The notes: generated from the sequence alone by a model not told the origin. Positions 50,812-60,291 are shown, counted from the stretch's first letter. The stretch is 64,000 nt of DNA from Lachnospiraceae bacterium (GCA_017469945.1 JAFUFI010000020.1:96191-160190), one strand, 5' to 3'. Translations and numbers: made by a program.

Positions 50812-52728
50812 TTACAGGCTATCTCTTCCGAGAAGCTCTTCGTATGAAACAAAGAGGTCTACAAACCCCGAAGCGAACGGTCCAAGGACATAAGGCATGT
50901 ATTCCACATAAACGCCCTTATCCTCAAATTTTATTGTAACAGTATCGAGAGTCGTACTTTCTTTAACCGACGCCTCTACAGCTTCCTTTTCATTGTTATA
51001 AACCTGATTCGAGAATTCCTTATTCGTTTCCAGCTCTCTTACGGCAACTTCTGCCATAAGATTTGCGAAATCTTCATCAGTTCCGCTGTAGAAATCCCTC
51101 AGCGACTTCTGCTCTCCGGTAGCTAAATCAAACAGGATGTAATCATTCCAAGGCATTCCGTGAGCTCCGCCGCCATACCAGTATCCGCTCCTGTCTACAG
51201 AAACATAATTCTCTCCGATAAAACGTATATTATCTACCCTTGTCTCTTCCGTAACGCAAAACTGCTCAGGATATTCCTGATGCTCCTCGCAGGTAGTACC
51301 GTAATCCTCATAATTCTCAACGGCTAAATCTGCCTGCGCCTTAAGCTCTGCGTTTATCTCCGCGCTGTGGGGTACGCTGTCGTTAAATTCAAAATACTCA
51401 ACATACTCCTTATTCAGAGGCGTATCACAATCAGGACATTTTACTGTCTTTGAAACGTACTCAACATCTCCGTACTTTAACTTGTCGATTTCCTTTAAAG
51501 CGCAGTAAATATCGGTATAGGAAGCCCCGGATTCATCGTAGTTAACTCTGACCCATTTAAAGGACCTGTCCATAACATCAACGAAGTAGACCTCTCCGTT
51601 TATAACGGTAAATCCTGTGATACCGGGGTTATAGACCGCTCCGGGAACATTTCGAGTCTCATAGATAAGAGAGGACGAATTTGACACAGGGTCGTATCTG
51701 TATACATGATTGTTATTAATACCGAATTCTTCGCTAAGATCCGTGTAATAATAGAGAAAACCGTCAGTATAAATGATTCCGGTTGCCTTCGAAGAGTCAT
51801 CTATAATTTTTTTCTCACCGGTTTTCGGATCAAAACAGTACAAAGTCCTCTCTGTCTTTCCGATATCATATCTCGTAACAGTCATAAGGATATTATCCTT
51901 GTCGTAACCTTCTATAGAGACGTAATCATCTTCATCCATGGGATATCCGGTTTCATTTCCATTTTCGTCATAAAGCCTTAAAATACCGTTTTTATACGCA
52001 ACAAGATATCCGTTTTCTTCAAGTTCTCTTGTATAGCACTTACGGAAATCGTAATTATTGGCATGGTCTTTATCAGTCTGAAGGTCCGCACCTATTTTGT
52101 TCAAAACAGGACTTAAAGGACTGTCTGAAACAGCGTACTCTAAAGCATCCGAGTTCTTTTCAAGCACCTTTTCGGAGTTTCTGATAGTATCACCGCTGCC
52201 TTTATAATCATATGTCGCAATGTAGACCTTTCCGTTATAGAAATCCACCGCGTTTACATACTCTTCTTTTTCGAGCTTGTATGCTACTGTCTGCTCTTTG
52301 CTTTCAAGATCGTAGGCTACGATATCCTTGCAAAAAACATCACCTTCGTAATAAGTGCCGGCAAGGTAAAGGACACCCTCCGCGTATTCCATAGGCGTAA
52401 CACCGGTATAGTCCTTAAACTCGCTCTCTTTTAGCTTTCCAAGGTCTAATTCGTTTAACTTATTTCCCTTAGAATCAACAATAAAGCAATTGTCATATCC
52501 GTTTACAAAAAGAAGATGTTCCTCACCAGGCTGAACCTGCGGGGTTTCCTCCTCGGTCTGAGTCTCCTCTTCCTCGATGCTTTCAGCTACCGCTTCAGTC
52601 TCCGAGACGACTTCAGTCTCCTCGGCACCTGTATCTTCCTGACCCGCAGTGTCCACTTTTCCGCATCCTGCAAGCGCTACTGCCGCCAAAGATGCTGATA
52701 AAAACAAAGCTATAATCTTTCTCTTCAT
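50812..52728 (-). CDS. Lipoprotein with beta-propeller-like repeats and RsiV/DUF3298-like C-terminal domain
   Basis: A 638-residue lipoprotein: signal and lipobox ALAGCGK (Cys about 22), an acidic Glu/Thr linker, then a large region with regularly spaced motifs such as VYRYDPVSN and LYCFDPKTG, similar to propeller blades reading solvent-exposed peptide. The C-terminal 150 residues contain GAHGMPWNDYILFDLATGEQKSL, the hallmark of DUF3298/RsiV domains, which bind peptidoglycan-related ligands or lysozyme in related proteins. It lies directly downstream of htpG (18 bp). Function is not assignable beyond extracellular binding. Start ATG 52728. Confidence 0.8.
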   Translation of the reverse strand: MKRKIIALFLSASLAAVALAGCGKVDTAGQEDTGAEETEVVSETEAVAESIEEEETQTEEETPQVQPGEEHLLFVNGYDNCFIVDSKGNKLNELDLGKLKESEFKDYTGVTPMEYAEGVLYLAGTYYEGDVFCKDIVAYDLESKEQTVAYKLEKEEYVNAVDFYNGKVYIATYDYKGSGDTIRNSEKVLEKNSDALEYAVSDSPLSPVLNKIGADLQTDKDHANNYDFRKCYTRELEENGYLVAYKNGILRLYDENGNETGYPMDEDDYVSIEGYDKDNILMTVTRYDIGKTERTLYCFDPKTGEKKIIDDSSKATGIIYTDGFLYYYTDLSEEFGINNNHVYRYDPVSNSSSLIYETRNVPGAVYNPGITGFTVINGEVYFVDVMDRSFKWVRVNYDESGASYTDIYCALKEIDKLKYGDVEYVSKTVKCPDCDTPLNKEYVEYFEFNDSVPHSAEINAELKAQADLAVENYEDYGTTCEEHQEYPEQFCVTEETRVDNIRFIGENYVSVDRSGYWYGGGAHGMPWNDYILFDLATGEQKSLRDFYSGTDEDFANLMAEVAVRELETNKEFSNQVYNNEKEAVEASVKESTTLDTVTIKFEDKGVYVEYMPYVLGPFASGFVDLFVSYEELLGRDSL

Positions 52729-52746
52729 AATCTAAATCTCTCTTCA

Positions 52747-54834
52747 CTATTTGGTAAGAAGAAGCATGATTTCGTTGCTTCTTGATACGAACTCTGCCAT
52801 CTCTTCGGGTGAGAGAGGCGCCTGCTGGATCTTGGCAAGGTCGTATAGCTGTTTGCAGATTGTAGCGGCATTCTCGCTGTCCTTATTGGCGGTTACGTAC
52901 TCTACAAGGGGATGATTTGCGTTAAGTACAAGGGTCTCACCCTCAGCGCCGAGATCACCCATGGGCATACCGCCCATTGCATACATCTTCATCATATCCT
53001 GCATACGGCGGGTCTGCTCCGAAAGAGTAAGTACGGATGCAACTTTCTTATTCTTAAGCTTCTCGATCTTAACGGCAAGTTGCTCTTTCTTTAAAGCCTT
53101 CTTCATGATCTCGCCGACTTCTTTAGCCTGCTCCTCGAATTCCTTCTCAGCCTTCTTGGAGGTCTTTGACTTCATAGCCTCGCTTACATCGGCATCTATA
53201 CGCTGGAAGTGCACTCCCTCGTTCTTAGACTCAAGCTGCTGGATGAAAGGCTGGTCGATATTGTGGGTAAGGATGACAGCGTCCATCTTTGCAGCCTTGA
53301 ACATAGCGATGTATGAGCCCTGCTGCTTCTCGTCGGTAACGTAGTAGATGGTCTTGTCCTTCTTTTCTTCTTCCTTATCCTCGCCTTCAGCGCTCTCGCT
53401 GTTATCAGCGCCCTCAGATACAACCTCGGCCTCGACCTTGTTGCCGTTCTCATCGGTAGCGGTCTCTTCATCTGTATCGATAGGCTTAACTTCAAGGCAC
53501 TCGGGAAGGGTTAAATACTTTCCGTCGAGATTCTTAAATAGGATGTAGTCGTTCATCTTCTCGCAGAACTTGTCGTCCTTTAAGCAGCCGTACTTGATAA
53601 AGGGAGCGATGTCGTCCCAGTACTTGTCGTACTCTTCCTTCTCGGTCTTGCACATTCCGGAAAGCTTATCTGCAACCTTCTTGCTGATGTAGTCGGAAAT
53701 CTTTGTAACAAATCCGTCGTTCTGAAGAGCTGAACGGGATACGTTAAGAGGGATATCGGGGCAGTCGATTACGCCCTTAAGGAGCATAAGGAACTCGGGA
53801 ATAACCTCCTTGATATTGTCGGCAACAAATACCTGGTTGTTGTAGAGCTTGATGGTTCCCTCGATGGACTCGTACTCCATATTGATCTTGGGGAAGTAGA
53901 GAATACCCTTTAAGTTGAAAGGATAGTCCATATTAAGGTGGATCCAGAAAAGGGGCTCCTTATAGTCGTGGAATACCTTGCGATAGAAATCGAGGTATTC
54001 TTCCTTGGTACACTCTGAAGGGTTCTTTGTCCAAAGAGGAGTAGTTTCGTTTAAAAGCTCAGGGCGCTTAACGATCTTAAGCTTTTCTTCGCCTTCTTTT
54101 TCCTCGGTACCGTCATCTTTTTTCTTAACGGTAGGGTGAATCTCCTCGAGCACTGTATCGGTATCAAGCTTCTCTTCAAGCTTGATTATAGAGGTTTCCT
54201 TGGTGTCCTTCTGTGAAAGGTAGATTTCAAAGGGCATGAATGAACAGTACTTTTTAAGTACTTCCTGGGCTCTGTAGTAGTTGCAGAACTCAAGGCAATC
54301 CTCGTTGATAAAGAGGGTGATCTTTGTACCTACCTGATCGTAATCGCCCTCTTCCATAGAGTACTCGGTACCGCCGTCGCACTCCCAGTGTACGGGCTTA
54401 GCGTCCTTCTGATAGGAAAGGGTATCAATATGAACCTCATCGGCTACCATAAAGGCCGAGTAAAATCCGAGACCAAAGTGTCCGATGATCTGATCGGCAT
54501 TACTCTTGTCCTTGTACTTAGCGATAAAATCGGTAGCTCCGGAGAATGCGATCTGGTTGATGTACTCGTCAACCTCGCTCTCAGTCATACCAAGACCGTT
54601 ATCGATAAAAGTAAGGGTCTTTTTCTCGGGATCTGTAACTACCTGAATCTTTCCCTTATAACCATCGGGTAACTGGTACTCACCCATCATATCAAGCTTC
54701 TTTAACTTGGTAATAGCATCGCAGCCGTTGGAAACGAGCTCACGATAGAAGATATCGTGGTCTGAATAGAGCCACTTTTTAATTACGGGAAAAATATTCT
54801 CGCTTGTAATTGATAATGAACCATTCTTTGCCAT
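52747..54834 (-). CDS. htpG: Chaperone protein HtpG (Hsp90)
   Basis: A 695-residue Hsp90. The N-terminal ATPase has SNGCDAITKL (metal/Mg helix), DNGLGMTESE, and GHFGLGFYSAFMVADEV (the lid Gly-rich motif). A middle domain with NVSRSALQND and a C-terminal dimer domain follow. An acidic, Lys-rich insert (about 455-500, EEKKDKT-type) is longer than in E. coli HtpG. CIRCE plus a SigA promoter lie upstream, so it is heat induced through HrcA, unlike the CIRCE-independent htpG of Bacillus subtilis. Confidence 0.97.
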   Translation of the reverse strand: MAKNGSLSITSENIFPVIKKWLYSDHDIFYRELVSNGCDAITKLKKLDMMGEYQLPDGYKGKIQVVTDPEKKTLTFIDNGLGMTESEVDEYINQIAFSGATDFIAKYKDKSNADQIIGHFGLGFYSAFMVADEVHIDTLSYQKDAKPVHWECDGGTEYSMEEGDYDQVGTKITLFINEDCLEFCNYYRAQEVLKKYCSFMPFEIYLSQKDTKETSIIKLEEKLDTDTVLEEIHPTVKKKDDGTEEKEGEEKLKIVKRPELLNETTPLWTKNPSECTKEEYLDFYRKVFHDYKEPLFWIHLNMDYPFNLKGILYFPKINMEYESIEGTIKLYNNQVFVADNIKEVIPEFLMLLKGVIDCPDIPLNVSRSALQNDGFVTKISDYISKKVADKLSGMCKTEKEEYDKYWDDIAPFIKYGCLKDDKFCEKMNDYILFKNLDGKYLTLPECLEVKPIDTDEETATDENGNKVEAEVVSEGADNSESAEGEDKEEEKKDKTIYYVTDEKQQGSYIAMFKAAKMDAVILTHNIDQPFIQQLESKNEGVHFQRIDADVSEAMKSKTSKKAEKEFEEQAKEVGEIMKKALKKEQLAVKIEKLKNKKVASVLTLSEQTRRMQDMMKMYAMGGMPMGDLGAEGETLVLNANHPLVEYVTANKDSENAATICKQLYDLAKIQQAPLSPEEMAEFVSRSNEIMLLLTK

Positions 54835-54933
54835 TTAAAAACTGCCTTCTTTCTTATAGATTTGAACCGGGATTATGTAAACCGATTCGAAATAATACAC
54901 ATTAATCGCAGACACTTTCTGCCTACAAATGAT

Positions 54934-54962
54934 ATTTTAATTATCCCAAAATAATAAGTCAA
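54934..54962 (-). promoter_or_regulatory. htpG SigA promoter
   Basis: On the minus strand TTGACT (54962-54957) and TAAAAT (54939-54934) are spaced by 17 bp, 100 bp before htpG ATG. It lies immediately downstream of the CIRCE element. Confidence 0.75.
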
Positions 54963-54969
54963 GCAAAAA

Positions 54970-54996
54970 TTAGCACTCAAATTAAAAGAGTGCTAA
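54970..54996. promoter_or_regulatory. CIRCE element (HrcA operator)
   Basis: TTAGCACTC, 9 bp, GAGTGCTAA: a perfect match to the CIRCE consensus, 7 bp upstream of the htpG -35 box. HrcA binding here would repress htpG until heat or protein stress. Confidence 0.93.
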
Positions 54997-55014
54997 CAAA
55001 TAGTAAAAAATAAC

Positions 55015-55046
55015 CCCACAATCCTTATAAATTAAAGGTTTGTGGG
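55015..55046 (-). terminator. Terminator after the PHP-domain gene
   Basis: CCCACAA pairs with TTGTGGG and inner CCTT with AAGG; a T-rich run follows on the minus strand. It is about 65 bp beyond the stop of the PHP gene and keeps that transcript out of htpG. Confidence 0.75.
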
Positions 55047-55111
55047 AATTATTAAACGTTTATAAACTGATAATCTACCGGAGCTATCAGCATCTTAAAC
55101 CAAAATTAAAA

Positions 55112-55894
55112 CTATTTAACGTACGACGGATAATACGGCTCTCTGCCATCTGCAGTTTCGTTTCCGGATAAAAGCACCGCAGGCTCTCTCTCCATGATGG
55201 CTTTGCAGTAGTCCTTGCTGTCAGTCAGCTTTTTCTTAAAGGCCATACCGCCGTAGATAAGGTTAACGGAATGTATATCGGAGCCGCTCGTTACGGGCTT
55301 GTTATGCTTTAAGGCATACTCTTTAGCCATATCGTCCCACTCCGGTGTATTGTGGGATGTGCTGAGGATACAGCTGTGGGTTGCATTTACGACTTCTACC
55401 GCATCTTCGTACTCCGGGAAGAGTCTTACTTCCGGAATATAATCCTCCACTCTGTAGGGATGGCAGTGAACAACGATACCACCTGCGGCGTGCACTAAAT
55501 CAAACTGCTCTTCTATGGTGCAGTCCCTGACCTCAGGATGAGCAAGAAGCCATTCCTTAGAAAGGCCGTTTATCAAAAACTCGGTGGCGTTGTAAGCGGC
55601 TTCCCAGCCAAAGAATACCTGAAGACCGATCTTATCCCCTTCTCTTTTGGCATCTTCATAGCCTTTACAAAAAGCCTCCACCCACTCGCTCCAGGGTAGA
55701 TTTCTGTCTACGCAGGTGTTTCCGTAGAAGAAGTGGTCTGTGACGATTATTCCTGTGTAACCCGCTTCCTTGCATGCTCTTGCCATCTCAGCACCTGTGC
55801 ATTTGGCGCAGGCAGAAGCCTGATTTGTATGAAGATGGGTCTCGTAGGCGTACGGGAACTCCTTGGGTAAAACTAATTTTTCTAAGCCGGACAT
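55112..55894 (-). CDS. PHP-domain metal-dependent phosphoesterase
   Basis: A 260-residue PHP-family hydrolase. The four PHP motifs are visible: YETHLHTNQAS (HxH, residues about 17-22), TDHFFYGN, HCHPYR, and TSGSDIHSV near the C-terminus. These bind two or three metals for phosphodiester or phosphomonoester cleavage. The group is often annotated as PHP-like phosphoesterase acting on sugar or nucleotide phosphates; the substrate is unknown. The alpha/beta hydrolase is 81 bp upstream on the same strand. Confidence 0.9.
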   Translation of the reverse strand: MSGLEKLVLPKEFPYAYETHLHTNQASACAKCTGAEMARACKEAGYTGIIVTDHFFYGNTCVDRNLPWSEWVEAFCKGYEDAKREGDKIGLQVFFGWEAAYNATEFLINGLSKEWLLAHPEVRDCTIEEQFDLVHAAGGIVVHCHPYRVEDYIPEVRLFPEYEDAVEVVNATHSCILSTSHNTPEWDDMAKEYALKHNKPVTSGSDIHSVNLIYGGMAFKKKLTDSKDYCKAIMEREPAVLLSGNETADGREPYYPSYVK

Positions 55895-55975
55895 AACATC
55901 CCCCTTGTGTTTTTTCTTTGATTATATTCCCCAAAACCCTCTTTTTCAATCAAACAAATGATAGGATTTATCAAT

Positions 55976-56884
55976 CTATTTCATATGCTTTTTGAAGAAA
56001 TCGGTCTGAGCCTTGTTCGCCCGCTCGCCTTCTTCTAACCGAAGGTTACAATGAAAGACATGGGCTATCTCTTTTTCTTCCTTGCTTCCGTATATCTTGC
56101 TTCCGACATCAATCCCCTTAGACTCGAGAAAATCGGCATAAGGCTTACACTCGGTAAAAAGAAAATCGTTGTAGCAGGTAAAGATATATGCAGCAGGATA
56201 CTTATCCGTAATGTTCTCGTGAAGGAGCGTTCTTGGATCTCCTATGACATCCCTGCTTCCAAGGTAATCCAGCATGATGGTATCCATCTCTTCGCCTTTG
56301 CCCTTTTCGGGGAACTTATACATACCGCAGGCAAGTCCTATAGCCGCAAGCCGTATATCTCCCGGCGCCTTAAGGCCAAACTTATCCGCATACTCCGGGT
56401 TTGTAAATACGCAGGCAAACTGGCTTGTTATCTGGGCTCCCGCAGAATCTCCGACTATAAATACGTTATTCTTATCAAGGTTGTATTCTTCGGCATTCTT
56501 ACTTATCCAGTGCATTACCGCCATAGCATCCTCTATAGGAGAAGGGAAATTAAACTCCGGCGCAAGTCTGTAATTAATATTGACTACAGCAAAACCGAAC
56601 CTTGCAAGGCGCATACAGTAGAATCTGTAGAGCTCCTTATCTCCGTAAAAGTAGCCGCCGCCGTGGATGTTAAGGATAGTAGGGAAGGGCTTACCGCCCG
56701 GATTATCCTTCGGCACGTACACATCAAGAAGGTTCCATTTATCATACGGTCCGTATGAAATGTCCCTGAACTTTTCCAATTCTTCAGGCTCTGTCAGCCC
56801 TGCGTCCCTCTTGGCGTCGCTCGCGGCCCAGGCCGCTCTCATCTTCGTAACTCGTTCAGGAACCTCGTTAATTTTATACCCCAT
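55976..56884 (-). CDS. Alpha/beta hydrolase (HSL/acetyl-esterase type)
   Basis: A 302-residue esterase. LNIHGGGYFYG is the oxyanion-hole HGGG motif, VGDSAGAQ the nucleophile elbow (Ser of GDSAG), and the acid/base pair is near CYNDFLF and the final HVFHCN. These are the marks of the hormone-sensitive lipase group, often acetyl- or feruloyl-xylan-type esterases in plant-polymer degraders. An in-frame ATG at 56884 has AAAGGGG upstream. Directly upstream of this start (23 bp) begins the 333-bp structured element, which must influence its expression. Confidence 0.88.
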   Translation of the reverse strand: MGYKINEVPERVTKMRAAWAASDAKRDAGLTEPEELEKFRDISYGPYDKWNLLDVYVPKDNPGGKPFPTILNIHGGGYFYGDKELYRFYCMRLARFGFAVVNINYRLAPEFNFPSPIEDAMAVMHWISKNAEEYNLDKNNVFIVGDSAGAQITSQFACVFTNPEYADKFGLKAPGDIRLAAIGLACGMYKFPEKGKGEEMDTIMLDYLGSRDVIGDPRTLLHENITDKYPAAYIFTCYNDFLFTECKPYADFLESKGIDVGSKIYGSKEEKEIAHVFHCNLRLEEGERANKAQTDFFKKHMK

Positions 56885-56907
56885 AGTTTTTGCCCCTTTC
56901 TTGTTAT

Positions 56908-57240
56908 CCTAGTGACGGCGTGCCTACTACGTGCATATGTGTTCCGGCACCGCCTCTCGGCTTCAAGGTCCTCGTAGCAGCGGAACTAAACTCGTGCTAC
57001 GTTTACACTTGCACTCGTTAAGTACCGGCCTCGGACATGCTGCCGTCACACACACGCACGCAGTCTCCCGCCTGCTCTTTATCAGAAACAGGCGAAAGTT
57101 TGTTACAGTTAGTTTCAGCAATGTGTCCGAGGCCGGCACTTAGCGAATTCGAAGAATGAGCTTAGTACCGCTGCTTCGAGGACCCATAGACGAGAGGCGG
57201 TGCTGAAACTAACTGTGACAAACTAGGCGCCGTCACTAGG
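56908..57240. repeat. 333-bp multi-stem inverted-repeat element of unknown type
   Basis: The ends are perfect 13-bp inverted repeats (CCTAGTGACGGCG, 56908-56920; CGCCGTCACTAGG, 57228-57240). Nested inside are 56947-56959 with 57191-57203 (13 bp perfect), 56968-56995 with 57156-57183 (28 bases, a few mismatches or G-U), 57014-57037 with 57124-57146 (about 22 pairs), and an apical CGCCTG/CAGGCG stem (57069-57074, 57089-57094). A crossing 24-bp repeat pairs 57097-57120 with 57201-57224, so two folds exclude each other or form a pseudoknot. It has no ORF. It could be a MITE-like element with AT flanks or a structured leader RNA. Confidence 0.85.
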
Positions 57241-57253
57241 ATGTAAAAGTAAG

Positions 57254-57280
57254 GAAAGTCCGGAACAAGTCCGGACTTTC
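57254..57280 (-). terminator. Terminator after GH94 phosphorylase
   Basis: GAAAGTCCGG (57254-57263) pairs with CCGGACTTTC (57271-57280), perfect 10-bp stem, 15 bp beyond the GH94 stop; a T-rich tract follows on the minus strand. Confidence 0.85.
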
Positions 57281-57294
57281 GCGAATAGTACATA

Positions 57295-59691
57295 TTATCC
57301 GAGTACTACAACGACTTCATTCTTATCCTTGAGCTTGGAAGCGGGGATAAGATCGCCGTCAAGTACCTCGCCGTTTAAAGTAAGGCTCTTAACGCCGCTT
57401 GAAACGTGGTTAGGGTTCTCGACCTTAATAGAGATATGGCTTCCGCGGAAGTTCTTCTCCATCTTCATGCCATCCCACTCGTGAGGAATTGAAGGAGAAA
57501 CAACAAGTCCTTCGGGAGTAGGTCTCATACCGCAGATACCCTCTACGCAGCCTACCATAACGGTTGAACCTGTTCCGGTAAGCCAATGTACGTGAGCACG
57601 TCCGGCGAAAGGTGAACGCTTGGACTCAACAAACTGTCCGTGAACATAGGGCTCGATAACTCGGATCTCAGCCTTGTCGTTCATAGAAGCGGGCGAGCTC
57701 TCAAGGAAGTACTCGAAGGCTCTGTCACCGTCTCCCATAAGAGACTCTGCAAGGATAAGCCATCCCTGTGACTGAGAGAAGATACCGCCGTTCTCCTTTG
57801 TATCGGGGTTGAAGATGTGCATAAGTGCACCGTCAAAGTAGTGGTCAACATAGGGGGGCTCGAGAAGCTTTACGCCGTAAGGAGTATTGAGGATGTCGTG
57901 TACGGAATCCATTGACTTCTTAGCCTGTTCCTCGGAAGCGAATCCGGAGATAACAGCCCAGCTCTGGGGATTGAGCCACATATTTGCCTCGGGATCCTTC
58001 TTTGCGCCGACAATAACGCCGTTGTCTCTGATACCGCGGATAAATCTGTCCTCATCCCAGCATTTTGAAAGGGTCTCTCCGAGCTTTGACTTGATATCCT
58101 CAAGATACTTGATGTACTCGGTATCATTTCTGTCACCGGCAATCTCAAGCATCATATTTAGAGCATAGTAAAGCTGGAATGCAACGAAGGTGGACTCACC
58201 CTTTGCACCCATTCTTAAGCAGTCATTCCAGTCAGCGTGGAGACCTGCGGGCATATTGTGATCGCCCATATGGTTCATAGAGAACTCGATTGCCTTCTTT
58301 AAGTGGTCGTATACGGTATCCTCGCCGCCGTTAGCGTAGAGAATCTTCTCATCGAGGAATGCAACATTTCCGCTCTCGGCGATATACTTGTAAACAGTAG
58401 GGAAGAGCCAGAGGGCATCATCCGCACGATATGAAGGATGTCCGGTCATCTTTACCCACTCGGGATCGTCGGGAGTACCTGAATTTCCGGGTACAAAGTC
58501 AAATACTACAAGAGGAAGTCCCGCACCGTTGTTTACCTGCGCTGAGATCATAAAGCGGATCTTTTCAAGAGCCATCTCGGGATCCATGTGGATAATACCC
58601 TGGATATCCTGTACGGTATCACGGTATCCGTATCCGTTTCTCTCTCCACAGTAGATAAGGGATGCGGCTCTCGACCAGGTAAATGTAATGAAACACTGAT
58701 ATGCGTTCCAAACGTTTATCATGTTGTTGAACTCATCGGAAGGAGTCTCTACCATGAAGTTCTCAAGCTTTGCGTGCCAGTATGCTTTAAGCTCTTCTAC
58801 TTCCTTTTCTACAGTGCCGGCCTTCTCATACTTCTTAATAAGCTCGTCGGCCTCGGCATTGTTCTTCTGTCCGAAGAGATAGGTAAAGGTCTTGCTCTCA
58901 CCGGGTGCAAGCTCGATATCGGACTGAAGCGCACCGCAGCAGTTTGCATTGTAGTTAAGAGTACCGTCACACTTTCCGCTCTCTACGGCAATAGGATTTG
59001 AGTATGTTCTGTAAGGTCCGATAAAGCTGTCGAGGTTTCCGTTGTACGCATCAACCTTAGCACCGGCAAGTCCGAAGAAACGCTCCTTGTGGTTTGAACC
59101 GGTAGCGTCCTTTCCGGAATTTTCGTTGATATGCTCAAGGATCTTGTTGCCCTCGAATGAAGTTCTTGTAATGAACAGAGTGTACTGAAGGTTGACCTGA
59201 TCCTGGTTGTAATTGCTCTCGTTGGTAAACTCGATAAATCCGTAAACAGAAAGCTTTCTGGGCTTGTCGGAAGTATTGGTCACCTTGCAGTTCCATACTT
59301 CGTAGGTAGCATCCTGAGGTACATAGTAGGTAGTCTCGGAATTAATACCTGCGTAATCGGTGGTAATCACAGTGTAAGCTGTACCGTGACGGCAAACGTT
59401 CTTGTACTGATCGAGAGGCTTGCCTACAGGCTGCCAGGTTGCTGACCAGTAATCCTTATTTTCATTGTCACGGATGTAAATATAACGTCCGGGAAGTGCC
59501 ATCTGGGAATTGAAACGATATCTTGAGATACGTCCGTTGGCACCGCTTTGTACAAAGCTGTATCCTCCCGCATTATTTGAGATGATAGCTCCGTACGCGG
59601 GCGATCCAAGGTAGTTACACCAGGGCGCGGGGGTATCGGGGCGGTCAATGACGTACTCTTTTGCGGCAAGGTCAAAATGTCCGTACTGCAT
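57295..59691 (-). CDS. GH94 cellobiose/cellodextrin phosphorylase
   Basis: A 798-residue cytoplasmic phosphorylase that splits cellobiose with phosphate to glucose-1-phosphate and glucose. The N-terminal beta-sandwich starts MQYGHFDLAAKEYVIDRPDT, the family's usual beginning; the (alpha/alpha)6 barrel contains HADWNDCLRMG with the catalytic Asp, and GYRDTVQDIQGI is a substrate/phosphate site. Length matches cellobiose phosphorylase. It fits with the surface GH5 cellulase as the energy-saving end of cellulose use. GAGGAGG is near the ATG and a clear SigA promoter lies upstream. Confidence 0.95.
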   Translation of the reverse strand: MQYGHFDLAAKEYVIDRPDTPAPWCNYLGSPAYGAIISNNAGGYSFVQSGANGRISRYRFNSQMALPGRYIYIRDNENKDYWSATWQPVGKPLDQYKNVCRHGTAYTVITTDYAGINSETTYYVPQDATYEVWNCKVTNTSDKPRKLSVYGFIEFTNESNYNQDQVNLQYTLFITRTSFEGNKILEHINENSGKDATGSNHKERFFGLAGAKVDAYNGNLDSFIGPYRTYSNPIAVESGKCDGTLNYNANCCGALQSDIELAPGESKTFTYLFGQKNNAEADELIKKYEKAGTVEKEVEELKAYWHAKLENFMVETPSDEFNNMINVWNAYQCFITFTWSRAASLIYCGERNGYGYRDTVQDIQGIIHMDPEMALEKIRFMISAQVNNGAGLPLVVFDFVPGNSGTPDDPEWVKMTGHPSYRADDALWLFPTVYKYIAESGNVAFLDEKILYANGGEDTVYDHLKKAIEFSMNHMGDHNMPAGLHADWNDCLRMGAKGESTFVAFQLYYALNMMLEIAGDRNDTEYIKYLEDIKSKLGETLSKCWDEDRFIRGIRDNGVIVGAKKDPEANMWLNPQSWAVISGFASEEQAKKSMDSVHDILNTPYGVKLLEPPYVDHYFDGALMHIFNPDTKENGGIFSQSQGWLILAESLMGDGDRAFEYFLESSPASMNDKAEIRVIEPYVHGQFVESKRSPFAGRAHVHWLTGTGSTVMVGCVEGICGMRPTPEGLVVSPSIPHEWDGMKMEKNFRGSHISIKVENPNHVSSGVKSLTLNGEVLDGDLIPASKLKDKNEVVVVLG

Positions 59692-59762
59692 TTAGTAATC
59701 CTCCTCTTTATCATAAGATTAAATATTTTAATGTCAGAATGTGCCATAAGCGCACACAATTT

Positions 59763-59791
59763 ATTTTATCTTTAATATAGAGGATTTACAA
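59763..59791 (-). promoter_or_regulatory. GH94 promoter
   Basis: On the minus strand TTGTAA (59791-59786) and TAAAAT (59768-59763) are spaced by 17 bp, giving a leader of about 65 bases before ATG 59691. Confidence 0.6.
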
Positions 59792-59843
59792 GTAAATATA
59801 ATTACGAAATTAGCACTTTTTATAAGTTAAAATTAACAAAAGA

Positions 59844-59883
59844 ATAGCCCACGCGAATATCAAAATATTTCACGCAGGCTATA
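59844..59883 (-). terminator. Terminator after the zinc-ribbon gene
   Basis: ATAGCC pairs with GGCTAT and inner GAATAT with ATATTTC around CAAA, leaving a T-rich tail on the minus strand, 45 bp beyond the zinc-ribbon stop. Confidence 0.7.
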
Positions 59884-59927
59884 AAACAAATAATCTCATA
59901 TAATATCCAATGGATATTTATATCTTA

Positions 59928-60110
59928 TTATAGGGTGATAGGAGCTCCGAACTTTACTTTTAAAAGCTCTAAAAGTCTCTGTTCTCTTTCTTCGCGAGTC
60001 TCATTAAGCTCGAAACCGGATTTCTTGCTTTCCTTCACCATTCTCTCGCCACAGTAATTGCAAAATCTCATTCCGTCTTCTATTTCTTTACCACATTTAG
60101 TACATTTCAT
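59928..60110 (-). CDS. Small zinc-ribbon protein
   Basis: A 60-residue soluble protein. MKCTKCGKEIEDGMRFCNYCG is a textbook zinc-ribbon of the zinc_ribbon_2 type with two CxxC pairs. The rest is a charged helix (REEREQRLLELLKVKF). GGAG is 9 bp upstream of ATG. Many such small ribbons are accessory subunits or nucleic-acid binding; function unknown. A palindromic repeat is in its upstream region. Confidence 0.85.
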   Translation of the reverse strand: MKCTKCGKEIEDGMRFCNYCGERMVKESKKSGFELNETREEREQRLLELLKVKFGAPITL

Positions 60111-60184
60111 AATATCATCTCCATGTAAAAAGCCGAGGTTGCAATACAGCCCTCCGATTTTCTTTTATCTTAAACTGTTATATA

Positions 60185-60207
60185 CCCGGGGGTAACCCCC
60201 AGGTCAA
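60185..60207. repeat. Dispersed palindromic repeat, copy 2
   Basis: CCCGGGGGTAACCCCCA followed by GGTCAA; identical to the copy at 42558 except for one base. It lies about 75 bp upstream of the zinc-ribbon start. Confidence 0.7.
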
Positions 60208-60291
60208 TAGGGAAACTGAATTTTCATAAATAGTTTACAAAAAATCCCGCCGGGTGACTGATTCTTTATGCACTTTTATATGGCTTTTCGA

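Noticed and set aside
57041..57060. ACAC dinucleotide run in the 333-bp element as a microsatellite
   Set aside because: Only about five units and inside a larger fold; not significant by itself.
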